In this document: positions 1-9,366 of the stretch, piece after piece
How positions within the stretch are numbered: the first letter of the stretch is position 1
Layout: each line of letters begins with the position of its first letter
Source of the DNA: Microbacterium sp. W4I20
GTDB lineage: Bacteria; Actinomycetota; Actinomycetes; Actinomycetales; Microbacteriaceae
Reading direction: 5' to 3'
NCBI RefSeq assembly: GCF_030816505.1
Contig: NZ_JAUSYB010000001.1
Span: forward strand, 1,674,001-1,738,000
DNA length: 64,000 nt
Position numbers and translations under genes: made by a program
The notes under the pieces: model-generated
Seen by the model: the letters and a program-made list of their open reading frames with translations, nothing else
Databases searched by the model: none
Told to the model about the DNA's origin: nothing

Positions 1-2
1 TC

Positions 3-365
3 GACGCGTCGGTGTCAGTCGCGCTCGCCTGCCGTGACCTCGACCGCGCCTATGCTCTGTCGTTCGTCTTGACCCATGGGCCGGACGGCGAGGACGTGCG
101 CTGGCAGATGACCTTCGATCCGCATCGCGGCGTGCGCATCGACGTCGGAGATCCTTCGCACGCCGACGTGACCTTCGCCGGCGAGTGGGCCGAGGTGCAC
201 GACGCCCTGCATGCGCGGGGCCGGGGCGAAGACGTGACCATGCCGCTGCGCCCCGAGGGTGACCTCGACGTGCTCGAGCGCATCGCTCCCGTCCATGCCA
301 CCGTTCAGCGGATCGGATCGGTGGAGACGACCCTTCCCGAACCACGAACCACCCGAATCACCTGA
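3..365 (+). CDS. C-terminal part of an unassigned small protein (5' end outside window)
   Basis: The frame is open to the left edge, so this is probably the 3' end of a longer gene. A GTG at 12 is only the first start-like codon inside the window. The visible product is small and acidic, without signal peptide or membrane segment. Its layout of a short beta-rich stretch followed by a segment about substrate 'MPLRPEGDLDVL' loosely recalls SCP2/sterol-carrier-like proteins, but I do not recognise it with confidence and assign no function. The stop lies inside a 9-bp tandem repeat just upstream of the S9 peptidase gene, 32 bp away on the same strand, so the two may be cotranscribed. Confidence 0.5.
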   Translation, partial: DASVSVALACRDLDRAYALSFVLTHGPDGEDVRWQMTFDPHRGVRIDVGDPSHADVTFAGEWAEVHDALHARGRGEDVTMPLRPEGDLDVLERIAPVHATVQRIGSVETTLPEPRTTRIT

Positions 366-387
366 ATCACCTGAATCACCTGAATCG
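355..387. repeat. 9-bp tandem repeat (GAATCACCT x3 plus partial)
   Basis: Three perfect copies of GAATCACCT occupy 355-381 and a fourth degenerate copy starts at 382. The TGA stop of the upstream gene is built from the junction of copies 1 and 2. The partial copy runs directly into the GAGGAG ribosome-binding site of the peptidase gene, so copy number would change the spacing between the two genes. Confidence 0.85.
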
Positions 388-397
388 AGGAGAACCG

Positions 398-2395
398 ATG
401 AGGAACGACCTGCGCGGAACACCGGAGTACGTCGCTGTCGAAGAGCATCTGCGGCGCGTGCACGAGCCCGCCTTCGGTCGACCCACCGCCCTGCGCGAGC
501 TGACCGCCTCACCGGACGGCGAGCGGGTGGCCGTGTGCGGCGTCGTCCTCGAGTCGCTGGAGGCTCCGCCACGCACCGGCATCTTCGGGGTCGAGAGCGG
601 CTCTCTCGTCGAGCTCCACCCGGCCGAGGGGTCGTCCTTCTCCCCCGCGTACTCACCGAACGGAGAGACCCTCGCGTTCCGCTCCGACCGCGACAGCCGT
701 GGCCTGTTCCAGGCCTACCTCGACGGCGGTTCCGGCGAACCGACTCCCGTGCCGCCGGTACCGGGCAGCGTCGAGTACCTGCGGTGGTCTCCCGACTCGC
801 GCCATCTGCTGCTGGGCGTGGCCGACCCGGGCGCGGACCGCGGAGTGATGCAGGGCTCGGGAACGACGGCTTCGCCCGCGGAGGCCGCTCCGGCGGCGTG
901 GCTGCCCCGGGTCGTCTCCACCGACGAGCGTGCTCCCGGGCGGAGCGTCTGGGTGCACTCGCTCGTCACCGGCGCGACGCACCGGGTGCCGACGGAGCAG
1001 AACGTGTGGGATGCGGACTGGTGCGGCCCCGATCACCTCGTGGCGATCGCGTCGGCCGGCCCCGAAGAGGACGAGTGGTACCACGCGCCGATGCAGCTCA
1101 TCCAGGTCGAGACCGGTGCGACGAGGGAGCTGTACCGCAGCGACGTGCAGCTCGCCCTCCCCACCGGCTCTCCCGAGGGAGGCCGGGTCGCGGTGATCGA
1201 AGGCATCAGCAGCGACAGGGGCCTCCTCGCCGGAGCGTTGACGGTGATCGAGGTGCAGAACGGAGAGGTCGTCGAGACCCCGGCACTCGACGGCGACATC
1301 TCGCACATCGCGTGGATCGACGACGACCGCATCGGCTGCTTCGGCCTACGGCGGGTGGAGTCGATCGTCGGGGTCGTGGATGTCACGAGCGCGCAGTACA
1401 CCGAGCTGGTGGCGACGGCGGGCAGCCTCGGAGGCACTGTGTTCTACCCCGCGGGTGTCGTGCTGTCGGACGACACCGTGCTCAGCATCCACGAGGCGTA
1501 CGACGTGCCGCAGCGGATCGTCCGCACGTCCGGTGGTCAGCAGGAGACGCTGTCCGCTGTCGACCACGACGGCACCGCCTACCTCCGCTCCCGGATCGGA
1601 TCGGCGGAGGTCGTGCACTGGGATGCACCGGACGGCCTCGAGATCGACGGCATCCTGTGCCGTCCCGAAGGCGAGGGGCCGTTTCCGCTCGTGATGCACA
1701 TCCACGGCGGACCCGTCTGGGCCTTCCGCCAGACCTGGGGCATGTCGTATCCATACGTGTCGTTGCTCGTCTCCCGCGGCTACGCCGTCCTCAGCCCCAA
1801 CCCCCGGGGCAGCAGCGGACGAGGCCGCGCGTTCGCCGAGCGGGTGATCGGCGACATGGGCGGCGGCGATGCCGAGGATCTGCTCGCCGGTGTCACGGCG
1901 ATGGTCGAGCGCGGCATCGCCGACGAGAGCCGCCTGGGCCTGATCGGCGGGAGCTACGGCGGTTTCATGTCCTCCTGGCTCGTCACCCGCGACACGCGCT
2001 TCGCGGCCGCCGTGCCGATGTCGCCGGTGACCGACTGGTACAGCCAGTCGCTCACGAGCAACATCGGCGTGCTGCGGGACGTCTTCCTGCAGGCCGACCT
2101 CGAGGATCCGGGTTCGCACGCCCACACCCGCAGCCCCGCGCTCAACGCCGCCGGCGTGCGCACTCCCTGCCTCAACGTCGCAGGCGCACTCGACCTCGCC
2201 ACACCTCCCGCGCAGGCGGAGGAGTTCCACCGCGCGCTGCAGTATCACGGCGTTCCGTCCACGCTGGTGATCTATCCGCAGGAAGGCCACGGCGTGCGTC
2301 TCTATCCCGCGGTGACCGACTTCCTCACCCGGGCCGGCATGTGGTTCGAGAAGTACATGCCGGCGCGGAGGGATACGGAGGATCCCCGGACATGA
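398..2395 (+). CDS. S9 family peptidase (prolyl oligopeptidase / acylaminoacyl-peptidase type)
   Basis: This 665-residue protein is a serine peptidase of family S9, expected to cleave short peptides or N-terminally blocked peptides. It has no signal peptide and should be cytoplasmic. The N-terminal roughly 400 residues carry beta-propeller features (WSPDSRHLLL-type blades), and an alpha/beta hydrolase domain follows. The catalytic triad is visible: Ser519 in GGSYGGF, Asp599 in GALDLATP and His631 in EGHG. The ATG at 398 is preceded by GAGGAG at a good distance. Length is normal for S9C enzymes. It faces a convergent GH13 gene and lies near a peptide-type ABC transporter, so a role in processing imported peptides is possible but only inferred. 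Confidence 0.9.
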   Translation: MRNDLRGTPEYVAVEEHLRRVHEPAFGRPTALRELTASPDGERVAVCGVVLESLEAPPRTGIFGVESGSLVELHPAEGSSFSPAYSPNGETLAFRSDRDSRGLFQAYLDGGSGEPTPVPPVPGSVEYLRWSPDSRHLLLGVADPGADRGVMQGSGTTASPAEAAPAAWLPRVVSTDERAPGRSVWVHSLVTGATHRVPTEQNVWDADWCGPDHLVAIASAGPEEDEWYHAPMQLIQVETGATRELYRSDVQLALPTGSPEGGRVAVIEGISSDRGLLAGALTVIEVQNGEVVETPALDGDISHIAWIDDDRIGCFGLRRVESIVGVVDVTSAQYTELVATAGSLGGTVFYPAGVVLSDDTVLSIHEAYDVPQRIVRTSGGQQETLSAVDHDGTAYLRSRIGSAEVVHWDAPDGLEIDGILCRPEGEGPFPLVMHIHGGPVWAFRQTWGMSYPYVSLLVSRGYAVLSPNPRGSSGRGRAFAERVIGDMGGGDAEDLLAGVTAMVERGIADESRLGLIGGSYGGFMSSWLVTRDTRFAAAVPMSPVTDWYSQSLTSNIGVLRDVFLQADLEDPGSHAHTRSPALNAAGVRTPCLNVAGALDLATPPAQAEEFHRALQYHGVPSTLVIYPQEGHGVRLYPAVTDFLTRAGMWFEKYMPARRDTEDPRT

Positions 2396-2406
2396 GACCT
2401 CACGCC

Positions 2407-2436
2407 GAGACGCGGGAGACGCGGGGAGACGCGGGG
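2407..2436. repeat. 9-10 bp tandem repeat (GAGACGCGG x3) between convergent genes
   Basis: Three near-perfect copies of GAGACGCGG, with one or two extra G, fill most of the 46-bp gap between the peptidase stop and the end of the convergent GH13 gene. No convincing stem-loop is seen in the gap. Confidence 0.75.
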
Positions 2437-2441
2437 ACGTT

Positions 2442-3815
2442 CTACCGCTGAGCCGCGGCCTCCGGCTGGTCGCTCGGCGCCGCAGCGCCCGCGACCAGCA
2501 CCGCCCATCCGTGGGCCGGCAGGACGATATCCGGCCCCACCTCGCCGTCGACGGATCCTGCCACCACACTCTCGGCACCCGCAGAGGGCACCGAAACAGG
2601 CTCATCTGCCAGGTTCAGCGCGACGACCACCGCCTCCGACGCCGTGGCCGTGCGGATCACGATCGCCGTGTTCGTCACGTGCACCACATCGGAATGCGCG
2701 CGGTGCAGCCAGGGATGCCGCCGTCGCAGCGCGATCAGGCGACGGTGCAACTCGAGCGCCTCACGTGCTGCGGGCTCAAGGTCACCCTCGGCCGGCGGCA
2801 TGTCGGGGAACTCCGGCCGCACGGCGTCGTCGCCTCCGATGCGCTGCTCCTTGACCCCGGTCAACGCGAACTCGTCGCCGGCATAGACGCTGGGCGTGCC
2901 GGCCAGCGTGAACAGCAGAACGACGGCATGGGCGAGGTGCCGCGGGTCGCCGACGGCCGAGGCGATGCGTGTGACGTCGTGGTTGCCCACGAAGGTCGCA
3001 GGGACGAAGTCGGCCAGCAGGGCGTTGTCGCGCTCGACGGCGTGCTTCAGCTCGAAGAAGTTGGCGTCTGCGATGCCGTGCCAGATGCCCTGCCAGAGTT
3101 CGTACTGCGTGACCGAGTCCATGGTCGACTCCCGCACGATCTCCGCCGCATCGCCGTGCAGGATCTCGCCGACGATCCAGCACTCCGGATGCGCCTCCCG
3201 CACTCTCGGCAGCACCCGGGCCCAGAACGAAGCCGGCATCGCGTAGGCCGCGTCGAGCCGCCACCCGTCGGCTCCGCGGTCGAGCCAGTGGACCATGACC
3301 TCCACGACGAGATCCTCGACAGCCGGTGAATCATGATCCAGCGCCACGAGCTGGTCGTGCCCCTCGAAGACGTCGGCGTCGACCGGATCGCCCGGCTTCC
3401 AGTCGTCCCATCGCACGCGGAAGAGACCCGCGGTGGCAGCATCCGGTCCCTGCTCTTCGAGGACCCGGAAGGCCGGATGCGACCGCCCGACGTGGTTGAA
3501 CGCCCCGTCGAGCAGTATCCGCACCCCGCGTTCGCGGGCGGCAGCCACCAGCCGTTCGAAGTCGGCCTCGTCGCCCAGGCGCGGGTCGATCGCGAGGTGG
3601 TCGACGGTGTCGTAGCCGTGCGTCGCCGAGGCGAACACCGGACCGAGCGCGAGGCCGTTCAATCCGAGTGCGACGAGGTGGTCGAGCCAGTTCTCGATGC
3701 GCGCCAGCCGGTGGATGACCCCGTTCTCACCGCTCCGTTCGCGGATCGGCGCTCCCACGAAACCGAGTGGGTAGACGTGCCACCACATCGCGTGTTCGAC
3801 CCACTCTTTCGCCAC
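2442..3815 (-). CDS. GH13 alpha-amylase family glycosidase
   Basis: The 457-residue protein is a GH13 (alpha-amylase superfamily) enzyme acting on alpha-glucosidic bonds. All four conserved regions are visible: DGAFNHVG at 103-110, the nucleophile Asp188 in GWRLDAAYA, the acid/base Glu217 in VGEILHG and Asp280 in FVGNHD. No signal peptide is present, so it should act on imported maltodextrins or similar glucosides. The start is GTG at 3815, chosen because AAGGGG lies six bases upstream. The exact specificity (maltodextrin glucosidase, sucrose-type or trehalose-type) cannot be read from the sequence. It is the last minus-strand gene after the ABC transporter, 51 bp downstream of the ATPase gene, so it may be at the end of that transcript. 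Confidence 0.88.
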   Translation of the reverse strand: MAKEWVEHAMWWHVYPLGFVGAPIRERSGENGVIHRLARIENWLDHLVALGLNGLALGPVFASATHGYDTVDHLAIDPRLGDEADFERLVAAARERGVRILLDGAFNHVGRSHPAFRVLEEQGPDAATAGLFRVRWDDWKPGDPVDADVFEGHDQLVALDHDSPAVEDLVVEVMVHWLDRGADGWRLDAAYAMPASFWARVLPRVREAHPECWIVGEILHGDAAEIVRESTMDSVTQYELWQGIWHGIADANFFELKHAVERDNALLADFVPATFVGNHDVTRIASAVGDPRHLAHAVVLLFTLAGTPSVYAGDEFALTGVKEQRIGGDDAVRPEFPDMPPAEGDLEPAAREALELHRRLIALRRRHPWLHRAHSDVVHVTNTAIVIRTATASEAVVVALNLADEPVSVPSAGAESVVAGSVDGEVGPDIVLPAHGWAVLVAGAAAPSDQPEAAAQR

Positions 3816-3866
3816 GTGATCCCCTTCGCCGGCGCCTCGTTTTCAGGCTAGCGGGTGCCGGCGACA

Positions 3867-5597
3867 CTACCGAGTGTTGCCCTTTCCCGCCTCACTGTCG
3901 ACCGCCTCGGCGTCCGCCGTCTCCAGGGTCGGGAGCGCCCGCAGCAGCTCCTGCGTGTACGGATGCACCGGCGCACGGAAGATCTGCTCGGCGTCGCCGT
4001 GTTCGACCACCACGCCGTCCTTCATCACGAGCACCCGGTCGCTGAGGTGATGGATCACGCCGAGGTCGTGTGAGATGAACAGGTAGCTGAGCCCGTACTC
4101 GTCCTGCAGGTCGACGAGCAGATCGAGCACCTGCGCCTGCACCGAGACATCCAATGCCGACACCGCCTCGTCGAGCACGAGGATCTCGGGCGAGGTCGCC
4201 AGCGCCCGAGCGATGGCGATGCGCTGACGCTGGCCGCCGGACAGACGCAGCGGGAAGCGCTCGCGCACCGATGCCGGCAGCGCGACCTGGGCGAGCAGAT
4301 CGACCACGCGCTGTTCGCGCTGGCGCCGGGTCAGGCCGGCATCCGCGGGGATGGCGTCGAGCAGGATGCGCTCGGTGTTCCAGCGCGGATCGAAGGAGCT
4401 CAGCGGGTCCTGATAGACCACGCCGATGCGTGTGCGCAGAGGACGACGCTTCCGCTCCGAGACCGCGGACCACGGCGAGCCGAGCAGCCGCACCTCCCCC
4501 TCGTCGGCGTGCTCGAGCGCGAGGGCGATGCGCGCGGTGGTGCTCTTGCCCGACCCCGACTCGCCCACGATTCCGAGCGTCTCGCCACGGTGCAGCGTGA
4601 ATGACACGCGGTCCACCGCCGTGCTGTGCGTGCCGTCGGGCGAGACGAACCGCTTCACCAGGTCGCGGGCCTCGAGCACCGGTTCGCCCCTCTCTCCCGC
4701 GGCACCCCGGGCGAGGTGCAGGTTCGGGACCGTGCTCTGCTGCGGCGCGAGCCGCTCGCCGCGGGTGTGTCCGCTCGGGACCGCGTCGACCAGGCTCTGC
4801 GTGTAGGGGTGCCGAGGTGCGCCGAGCACCTGCGCCGCAACACCCTGCTCGACGACCTCGCCGTCGCGCATCACCAGGATGTCGTCGGCGAGCTGTGCGA
4901 CGACGGACAGGTCATGGCTGATGAGGATGATCGATGCGCCGCGCACCTTCGCGTCCTCCAGCAGCGACAGCACCTGTGCCTGCACGGTGACATCGAGAGC
5001 GGTGGTGGGCTCGTCCGCGATGATCACCTCGGGGTCGAGGGCGATCGCCGACGCGATCAGAGCGCGTTGCCGGAGCCCGCCGGAGAGCTCACCCGGTCGC
5101 TGCCGAGCGCGGCGCTCGGGCTGTGGAACGTCGACACTCGACAGCAGCTCGATCGCCTTGCGGCGCCTGGCGGACCGGTCGCTCCAGCCGTGCAGCCGCA
5201 GCGCCTCCTCAATCTCGCGGCCGACGGGACGCAGCGGGTCGAGCGAAACCAGAGCATCCTGCTGGATGAAGCCGATCCGCTTCCCCCGGATGCTGCGCCA
5301 CGACCGGTCCGTCTGTGCGGTGAGATCGACGTCGCCGAGCGAGATCTCCTCGGCGTCGACGATGGCGCCCGCGCCGGTCAATCCGGCCAGGGTGCGGGCG
5401 GTGACGCTCTTGCCCGAGCCGGATTCGCCGACGATCGCGACGCAGCGGCCCGCGGCGAGTGTGAACGACACGTCGCGCACGACGCTGCGGGTCTCGCCAT
5501 CGCGGGCGAATCCGACGTGCAGATTGCGCACCGTGAGGCGGTCCTGCGCTGCCTCGGCCGGGGCCTGCTGCGGGGTGGTGAGTTCGGCGACGCTCAT
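3867..5597 (-). CDS. Dual-domain ABC transporter ATPase (DppD-DppF fusion type)
   Basis: This 576-residue protein contains two ABC ATPase domains of the peptide/nickel type in one chain. The first has Walker A GESGSGKS at 57-64, signature LSGG at 171-174 and Walker B near 191-196. The second has Walker A at 345-352, LSGGQ at 452-456 and Walker B near 471-477. Each domain ends in the oligopeptide-type extension (HPYTQ motifs). It energises the two permeases encoded immediately upstream, and its ATG starts one base after the permease stop. Fusions of the DppD and DppF halves are common in actinobacteria. The substrate is not revealed by the ATPase. Confidence 0.95.
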   Translation of the reverse strand: MSVAELTTPQQAPAEAAQDRLTVRNLHVGFARDGETRSVVRDVSFTLAAGRCVAIVGESGSGKSVTARTLAGLTGAGAIVDAEEISLGDVDLTAQTDRSWRSIRGKRIGFIQQDALVSLDPLRPVGREIEEALRLHGWSDRSARRRKAIELLSSVDVPQPERRARQRPGELSGGLRQRALIASAIALDPEVIIADEPTTALDVTVQAQVLSLLEDAKVRGASIILISHDLSVVAQLADDILVMRDGEVVEQGVAAQVLGAPRHPYTQSLVDAVPSGHTRGERLAPQQSTVPNLHLARGAAGERGEPVLEARDLVKRFVSPDGTHSTAVDRVSFTLHRGETLGIVGESGSGKSTTARIALALEHADEGEVRLLGSPWSAVSERKRRPLRTRIGVVYQDPLSSFDPRWNTERILLDAIPADAGLTRRQREQRVVDLLAQVALPASVRERFPLRLSGGQRQRIAIARALATSPEILVLDEAVSALDVSVQAQVLDLLVDLQDEYGLSYLFISHDLGVIHHLSDRVLVMKDGVVVEHGDAEQIFRAPVHPYTQELLRALPTLETADAEAVDSEAGKGNTR

Positions 5598-5598
5598 G

Positions 5599-6462
5599 TC
5601 ATCGGCCCTTCTCGAGGCTGCTCTGGATGTGCGTGCCGATCGTGGTCGCGGTCAGCGCGAGCACGAGGATGACGAGGCCCGGGATGAACGTCAGCCAGGG
5701 GGCCTGGAGGATGCTCGCGCGTCCGGCATCCAGCAGCGCTCCCCATTCCGACGAGGGCGGCGCGACGCCGAGACCGAGGAACGACAGCCCGGATGCCCAG
5801 ACGATCGACTGTCCGATCGCCATGGTGAACACCGCGACGAGCGGTCGGATCGCATTCGGCAGCACGTGGCGGGCGAGGATGCGCCACCACCCGTGGCCGA
5901 GTGCGCGAGCGGCCTCGACGTACCCGGCGTTCTTCGCCGAGAGGATCTGGCCGCGCACCATGCGGGCGTATCCCGGTGCGGTGCTGACGCCGACGGCGAC
6001 GACCTGCGTCCACGGCGACGGACCGAGGATCGACACGAGCAGCAGGGCGAGCAGCAGGTTCGGGAAGGCGAACGCCACCTCGATGACGCGGTCGACGATC
6101 GCCGATGTGACACGATCGCCGAGCGCCGCGAGAGAGCCGAGGACGAGGGCGGCGACGAGAGCGATCCCCGCGGCACCGATGCCGATCAACAGTGATTCGC
6201 GGGTGCCGTGGACGATGCGGCTGTAGAGATCGCGGCCCGCCTCATCGGTGCCGAACCAGTGCGCGAACGACGGGCTCTGCAGCGCGTCGGCGAATCCCTG
6301 CGCGGTGGGGTCCTGCGTGGCCAGCACTCCGGGTGCGACGGCGGCGAGCGCGAACAGGAACGCGAAGACGATCGCGGTGATCAGGGAGGGGCTCGCGCGG
6401 CGGCGCCGGCGGGCAGGACGCGTCGCATCCGGCCGGGTGCTCTTCGGAAGTGCGGTGGTCAT
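5599..6462 (-). CDS. ABC transporter permease, DppC type
   Basis: The 287-residue integral membrane protein is the second permease of a family-5 transporter. It has an Arg-rich cytoplasmic N-terminus, a first membrane span, the FGTDEAGRD motif typical of DppC/OppC proteins and an EAA loop around EAARALGHGWWRIL that docks the ATPase. The ATG at 6462 overlaps the upstream permease stop by 4 bp (ATGA). The frame is open further upstream, but that sequence is antiparallel-frame shadow of the neighbouring permease rather than real extension. Confidence 0.93.
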   Translation of the reverse strand: MTTALPKSTRPDATRPARRRRRASPSLITAIVFAFLFALAAVAPGVLATQDPTAQGFADALQSPSFAHWFGTDEAGRDLYSRIVHGTRESLLIGIGAAGIALVAALVLGSLAALGDRVTSAIVDRVIEVAFAFPNLLLALLLVSILGPSPWTQVVAVGVSTAPGYARMVRGQILSAKNAGYVEAARALGHGWWRILARHVLPNAIRPLVAVFTMAIGQSIVWASGLSFLGLGVAPPSSEWGALLDAGRASILQAPWLTFIPGLVILVLALTATTIGTHIQSSLEKGR

Positions 6463-7478
6463 GACGTCTTCAACCTCGGGTCGATGAGCGTGTAGACGAC
6501 GTCGACCAGGAGGTTGGCGACGACGTAGAGGACGGCGACCAGCACCACGATGCCGGTCACGACGGGAAGATCCTGCGCGCCGACCGCCGAGACCAGCGTC
6601 TTGCCGATCCCCGGCCGGGAGTAGATCTGCTCGACGATCACGGCGCCGGAGATGGTGGCGCCGAGCGCCCACCCGGTGAGGGTGACGGCGGGGATCGACG
6701 CGTGCCGCAGTACGTGACGGAGTCGGATGCCGAGGTCTCCCATCCCGCGCATGCGGGCGCTGAGCACGAACGGCTGATCCAGCGCTCGCTCGTACTCCGC
6801 GCGCACGGACTGGCCCATGAAGCCGGCCAGCGGGATGGCCAGCGTGAGGGCGGGAAGCACGATGCCGTTCACCCCGCTGCCACCCATCACCGGGAACCAG
6901 CGGAGGGTCAGGGCGAAGAACAGCAGAAGCAGGATGCCGAGCCAGTACGGCGGGAGCGCCGCGGTGACGGTGTCGACGGCCGAACCGAAGGCACGCACCC
7001 GCGGACCGCGCCCGGCGGTGAGCGTGACCCAGACGACCATGAGCACCCAGGCGAGCAGGATGCCGGTCACCGTCAGCACCAGCGTCGAGCCGAGCTGTTC
7101 GCCGATCAGATCCCACACCGGCCGGAACTGCTGGTAGGAGGTGCCGAGATCACCGCGGAGCAGACCGCCGATGTAGTCCAGATATTGCACGAGCACGGGA
7201 TGGTCGAGTCCGTAGGCGTCGACGATCGGTGCGAGCTCGTCCGGCGTGCGCTCCTGCGCCTGTCCGGTGCGGATGTTCAGGATCGCGGTGGCCCGGTCTC
7301 CGGGCAGCGCGGTCTGGGCGAGGAACGCGGCGGTGGCCGCACCCCAGAGCACGATGATCGCGCCCCCGATGTTCGACGCCACGCGGCGCAGCCGTCGCAG
7401 GGAGCGCCGGGGCGCACCCGGCCGGCCGGAGGTGATCCGGTCGGCCGGGCGGGCCTCACTCGACGAAGTAAGCGTCAT
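6459..7478 (-). CDS. ABC transporter permease, DppB type
   Basis: The 339-residue protein is the first permease of the family-5 transporter. It has a long cytoplasmic head, an N-terminal membrane span, the large periplasmic-type loop typical of DppB and five further spans. The conserved segment GAVIVEQIYSRPGIGKTLV is diagnostic for this family. I place the start at ATG 7478, which has GGAGG 11 bases upstream and overlaps the end of the lipoprotein gene by 23 bp. An upstream ATG at 7520 is possible but would overlap more. The downstream stop overlaps the next permease. Confidence 0.92.
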   Translation of the reverse strand: MTLTSSSEARPADRITSGRPGAPRRSLRRLRRVASNIGGAIIVLWGAATAAFLAQTALPGDRATAILNIRTGQAQERTPDELAPIVDAYGLDHPVLVQYLDYIGGLLRGDLGTSYQQFRPVWDLIGEQLGSTLVLTVTGILLAWVLMVVWVTLTAGRGPRVRAFGSAVDTVTAALPPYWLGILLLLFFALTLRWFPVMGGSGVNGIVLPALTLAIPLAGFMGQSVRAEYERALDQPFVLSARMRGMGDLGIRLRHVLRHASIPAVTLTGWALGATISGAVIVEQIYSRPGIGKTLVSAVGAQDLPVVTGIVVLVAVLYVVANLLVDVVYTLIDPRLKTS

Positions 7479-9102
7479 AGAACGTCGGTCCTCCCTGTGC
7501 GTTCTCCTGCCAGACACCACGCAGGCGAGGGTTCACGCCGAGCGTGCTCAGACGGTCGTACAGGCCGAACGAGAGCGCATGCTCGGCGATGTACTCCTGG
7601 GCCTGGCCGTAGAGCGCGTTCTGCTTCTCCGTATCCGACTCCGAGTTCGCCGCGAGGATCAGACCCTCGAGCTCGGCACTGTCGTAGAAGGCGCTGTTGG
7701 AGAAGTTCGGGTTGTCCTCGGTGTTCGGTCGCCAGTTGATGTACAGGATGCCCGCGTTCACGGAGGTCCAGTACCCCGCCGAGATGTCGTAGGCGTCGCG
7801 GCCGCTGTACGTGCCCGCCCAGGTCTCGGACGGCGGAACGGGGATCAGTTCTACCTTGAATCCGGTCGCCTTGGCCTGCTCCTGCACGGCCTGGAAGATC
7901 GTGGCGCCGTCGGCGTTGATGATGGTGCCCGCGTTGTACGGGAACACGACCTCGAGGGTCTTTCCGTCCTTCACCCGGTAGCCGTCGTCGTCGCGCTCGG
8001 TCCAGCCGGCCTCGTCGAGCAGGCTGTTCGCCTCGTCGGCGTCGAAGCCGTACCAGTCGGCCGCCTTCTGGCTGTAGCCCGGGGTCGCCTGGCTGACGCC
8101 GCCGTTGCCCTCAAAGGGGATCACGCCGCGACCGATCGTCTCGACGATGCTCTTGCGGTCGAGACTGAGGATGAAGGCCTTGCGCAGATTCTCGTCGGAG
8201 AACGGTGCGCGGGTCGTGTTGAACGAGATCTGCTGGGGGCGGCCGGGGGTCACGTACTTGTGCAGGTCGTACTGCTCGCCGTCGAGTCCGTCCCATTCGA
8301 CCGCGGGGATGTCGTAGATCGCATCCGCTTCACCGGAACGCAGCGCCGACACCCGGGTGACTCCGTCGGCGACGAACCGCCAGTCGACCTTCTCGACGTA
8401 CGCCGGTCCGGTGTGCTCGGCGTTCTCCGGCCACGAGGTGTACTCGTCGTTGCGCACCAGCACGACGTTCTCGCCGCGGTTCCACTCCTGCACCACGAAC
8501 GCGCCCGAGCCGATCGGCTGCTCGCAGTTCTCCTCGTCGGTGCGGGTCTCGAGAGCCTGCTGCGACTGGATGCCGAAGTACCCCTGCGCCAGGTTCTCGA
8601 TGAAGCGCGTATAGGGGCGCGACAGGTGCACGGCCACGGTACGCTCGTCCACGGCTTCGGCGGACTCGTAGTAGCCACCGAGCCAGACCGCGGCCGTGCT
8701 GTTGCCGCCGGCCACCCAGTAGTCGAAGTTGTAGGCGATCGCCTCCGCGTCGACGGGAGTGCCGTCGGTGAACTCCACGCCCTCCTTGAGTGTCAGCGTG
8801 TAGGTCAGACCGTCGTCGCTCACCGCCCAGTCCTCCGCCAGCCACGGCACGGCTTCGCCCTCTTCGGTCAGCGAGACGAGGCTGTCGAGGAACTGGTACG
8901 AGATGTAGGCCTGCTCGATCCAGCCGCCGAAGAGGCACTGCGGCTCCTGCTGGTGCGCGTACACGATCGTGCCGCCGTCGACGCGTTCGGCGTCGGCGGG
9001 CGGCGCGGCGACCGCGCCGCTGTTGCAGGCGGTCAAGGCGAGGGCGAGGGCGGCAGCCGCCGCGGTCGCCGCCAGCGTGCGGCGGGTCCTGGGTGCGTTC
9101 AT
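7456..9102 (-). CDS. Family-5 solute-binding lipoprotein of ABC transporter
   Basis: This 548-residue lipoprotein is the extracellular receptor of the adjacent transporter. Its signal peptide ends in a lipobox, LALTAC, with Cys26 as the lipidated residue. The mature part has SBP_bac_5 landmarks such as the early GGTIVYAHQQEP strand and WSDDGLTYTLTLKEGV-like region. The family binds peptides, nickel, opines or small organic compounds. The ATG at 9102 is chosen over upstream in-frame codons because it directly precedes the KR-type signal peptide; GAAAGG lies 10 bases upstream. It heads the operon lipoprotein-permease-permease-ATPase and diverges from a flavin monooxygenase, which suggests a non-peptide ligand that the monooxygenase then oxidises (inference). 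Confidence 0.93.
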   Translation of the reverse strand: MNAPRTRRTLAATAAAAALALALTACNSGAVAAPPADAERVDGGTIVYAHQQEPQCLFGGWIEQAYISYQFLDSLVSLTEEGEAVPWLAEDWAVSDDGLTYTLTLKEGVEFTDGTPVDAEAIAYNFDYWVAGGNSTAAVWLGGYYESAEAVDERTVAVHLSRPYTRFIENLAQGYFGIQSQQALETRTDEENCEQPIGSGAFVVQEWNRGENVVLVRNDEYTSWPENAEHTGPAYVEKVDWRFVADGVTRVSALRSGEADAIYDIPAVEWDGLDGEQYDLHKYVTPGRPQQISFNTTRAPFSDENLRKAFILSLDRKSIVETIGRGVIPFEGNGGVSQATPGYSQKAADWYGFDADEANSLLDEAGWTERDDDGYRVKDGKTLEVVFPYNAGTIINADGATIFQAVQEQAKATGFKVELIPVPPSETWAGTYSGRDAYDISAGYWTSVNAGILYINWRPNTEDNPNFSNSAFYDSAELEGLILAANSESDTEKQNALYGQAQEYIAEHALSFGLYDRLSTLGVNPRLRGVWQENAQGGPTFYDAYFVE

Positions 9103-9366
9103 GGGGCTCGGGGCCTTTCGTCGGAGGGCTGTGCGACGCGACGACTGTGCGGTGCTCGACGCTTCGGCTGACGGCATCCGGGGCGCCGTGCTCCAGCGAT
9201 CTTCCCGAGTAGGGCACCCGGGCACACCTCGCCCGTCACGCGCGGCCGTCGGGCGTCACATGACGTCATCCGCCCACACGGAGCGACATCGGATGCCGGG
9301 CGTCCCGGCCGCGCGCGCCAGGATCATGGGCGGCGCGTGTGCGCCGACGAAACGGAGCGCCGACCC
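9103..9366. promoter_or_regulatory. Divergent regulatory region with ATGACGTCAT palindrome
   Basis: These 264 bp separate the transporter operon and the monooxygenase gene and must hold both promoters. The clearest element is the perfect 10-bp palindrome ATGACGTCAT at 9260-9269, preceded by two nearby GTCAC words. I see no convincing -35/-10 pair and no riboswitch fold that I can defend. Confidence 0.45.

Noticed and set aside
259..2451. Long open frame overlapping the S9 peptidase gene in another forward frame
   Set aside because: Arg/Pro-rich translation with no recognisable domain; it is a GC-rich shadow of the peptidase, which has an intact catalytic triad.
7246..9171. Long plus-strand frame opposite the family-5 lipoprotein gene
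   Set aside because: Antisense shadow: low-complexity Val/Arg/Leu-rich product without domains, opposite a gene with a clear lipobox.
9103..9366. Possible riboswitch (SAM-type or other) between the transporter and monooxygenase genes
   Set aside because: Several GC-rich pairings are possible, but no conserved core of a known riboswitch could be identified by eye.
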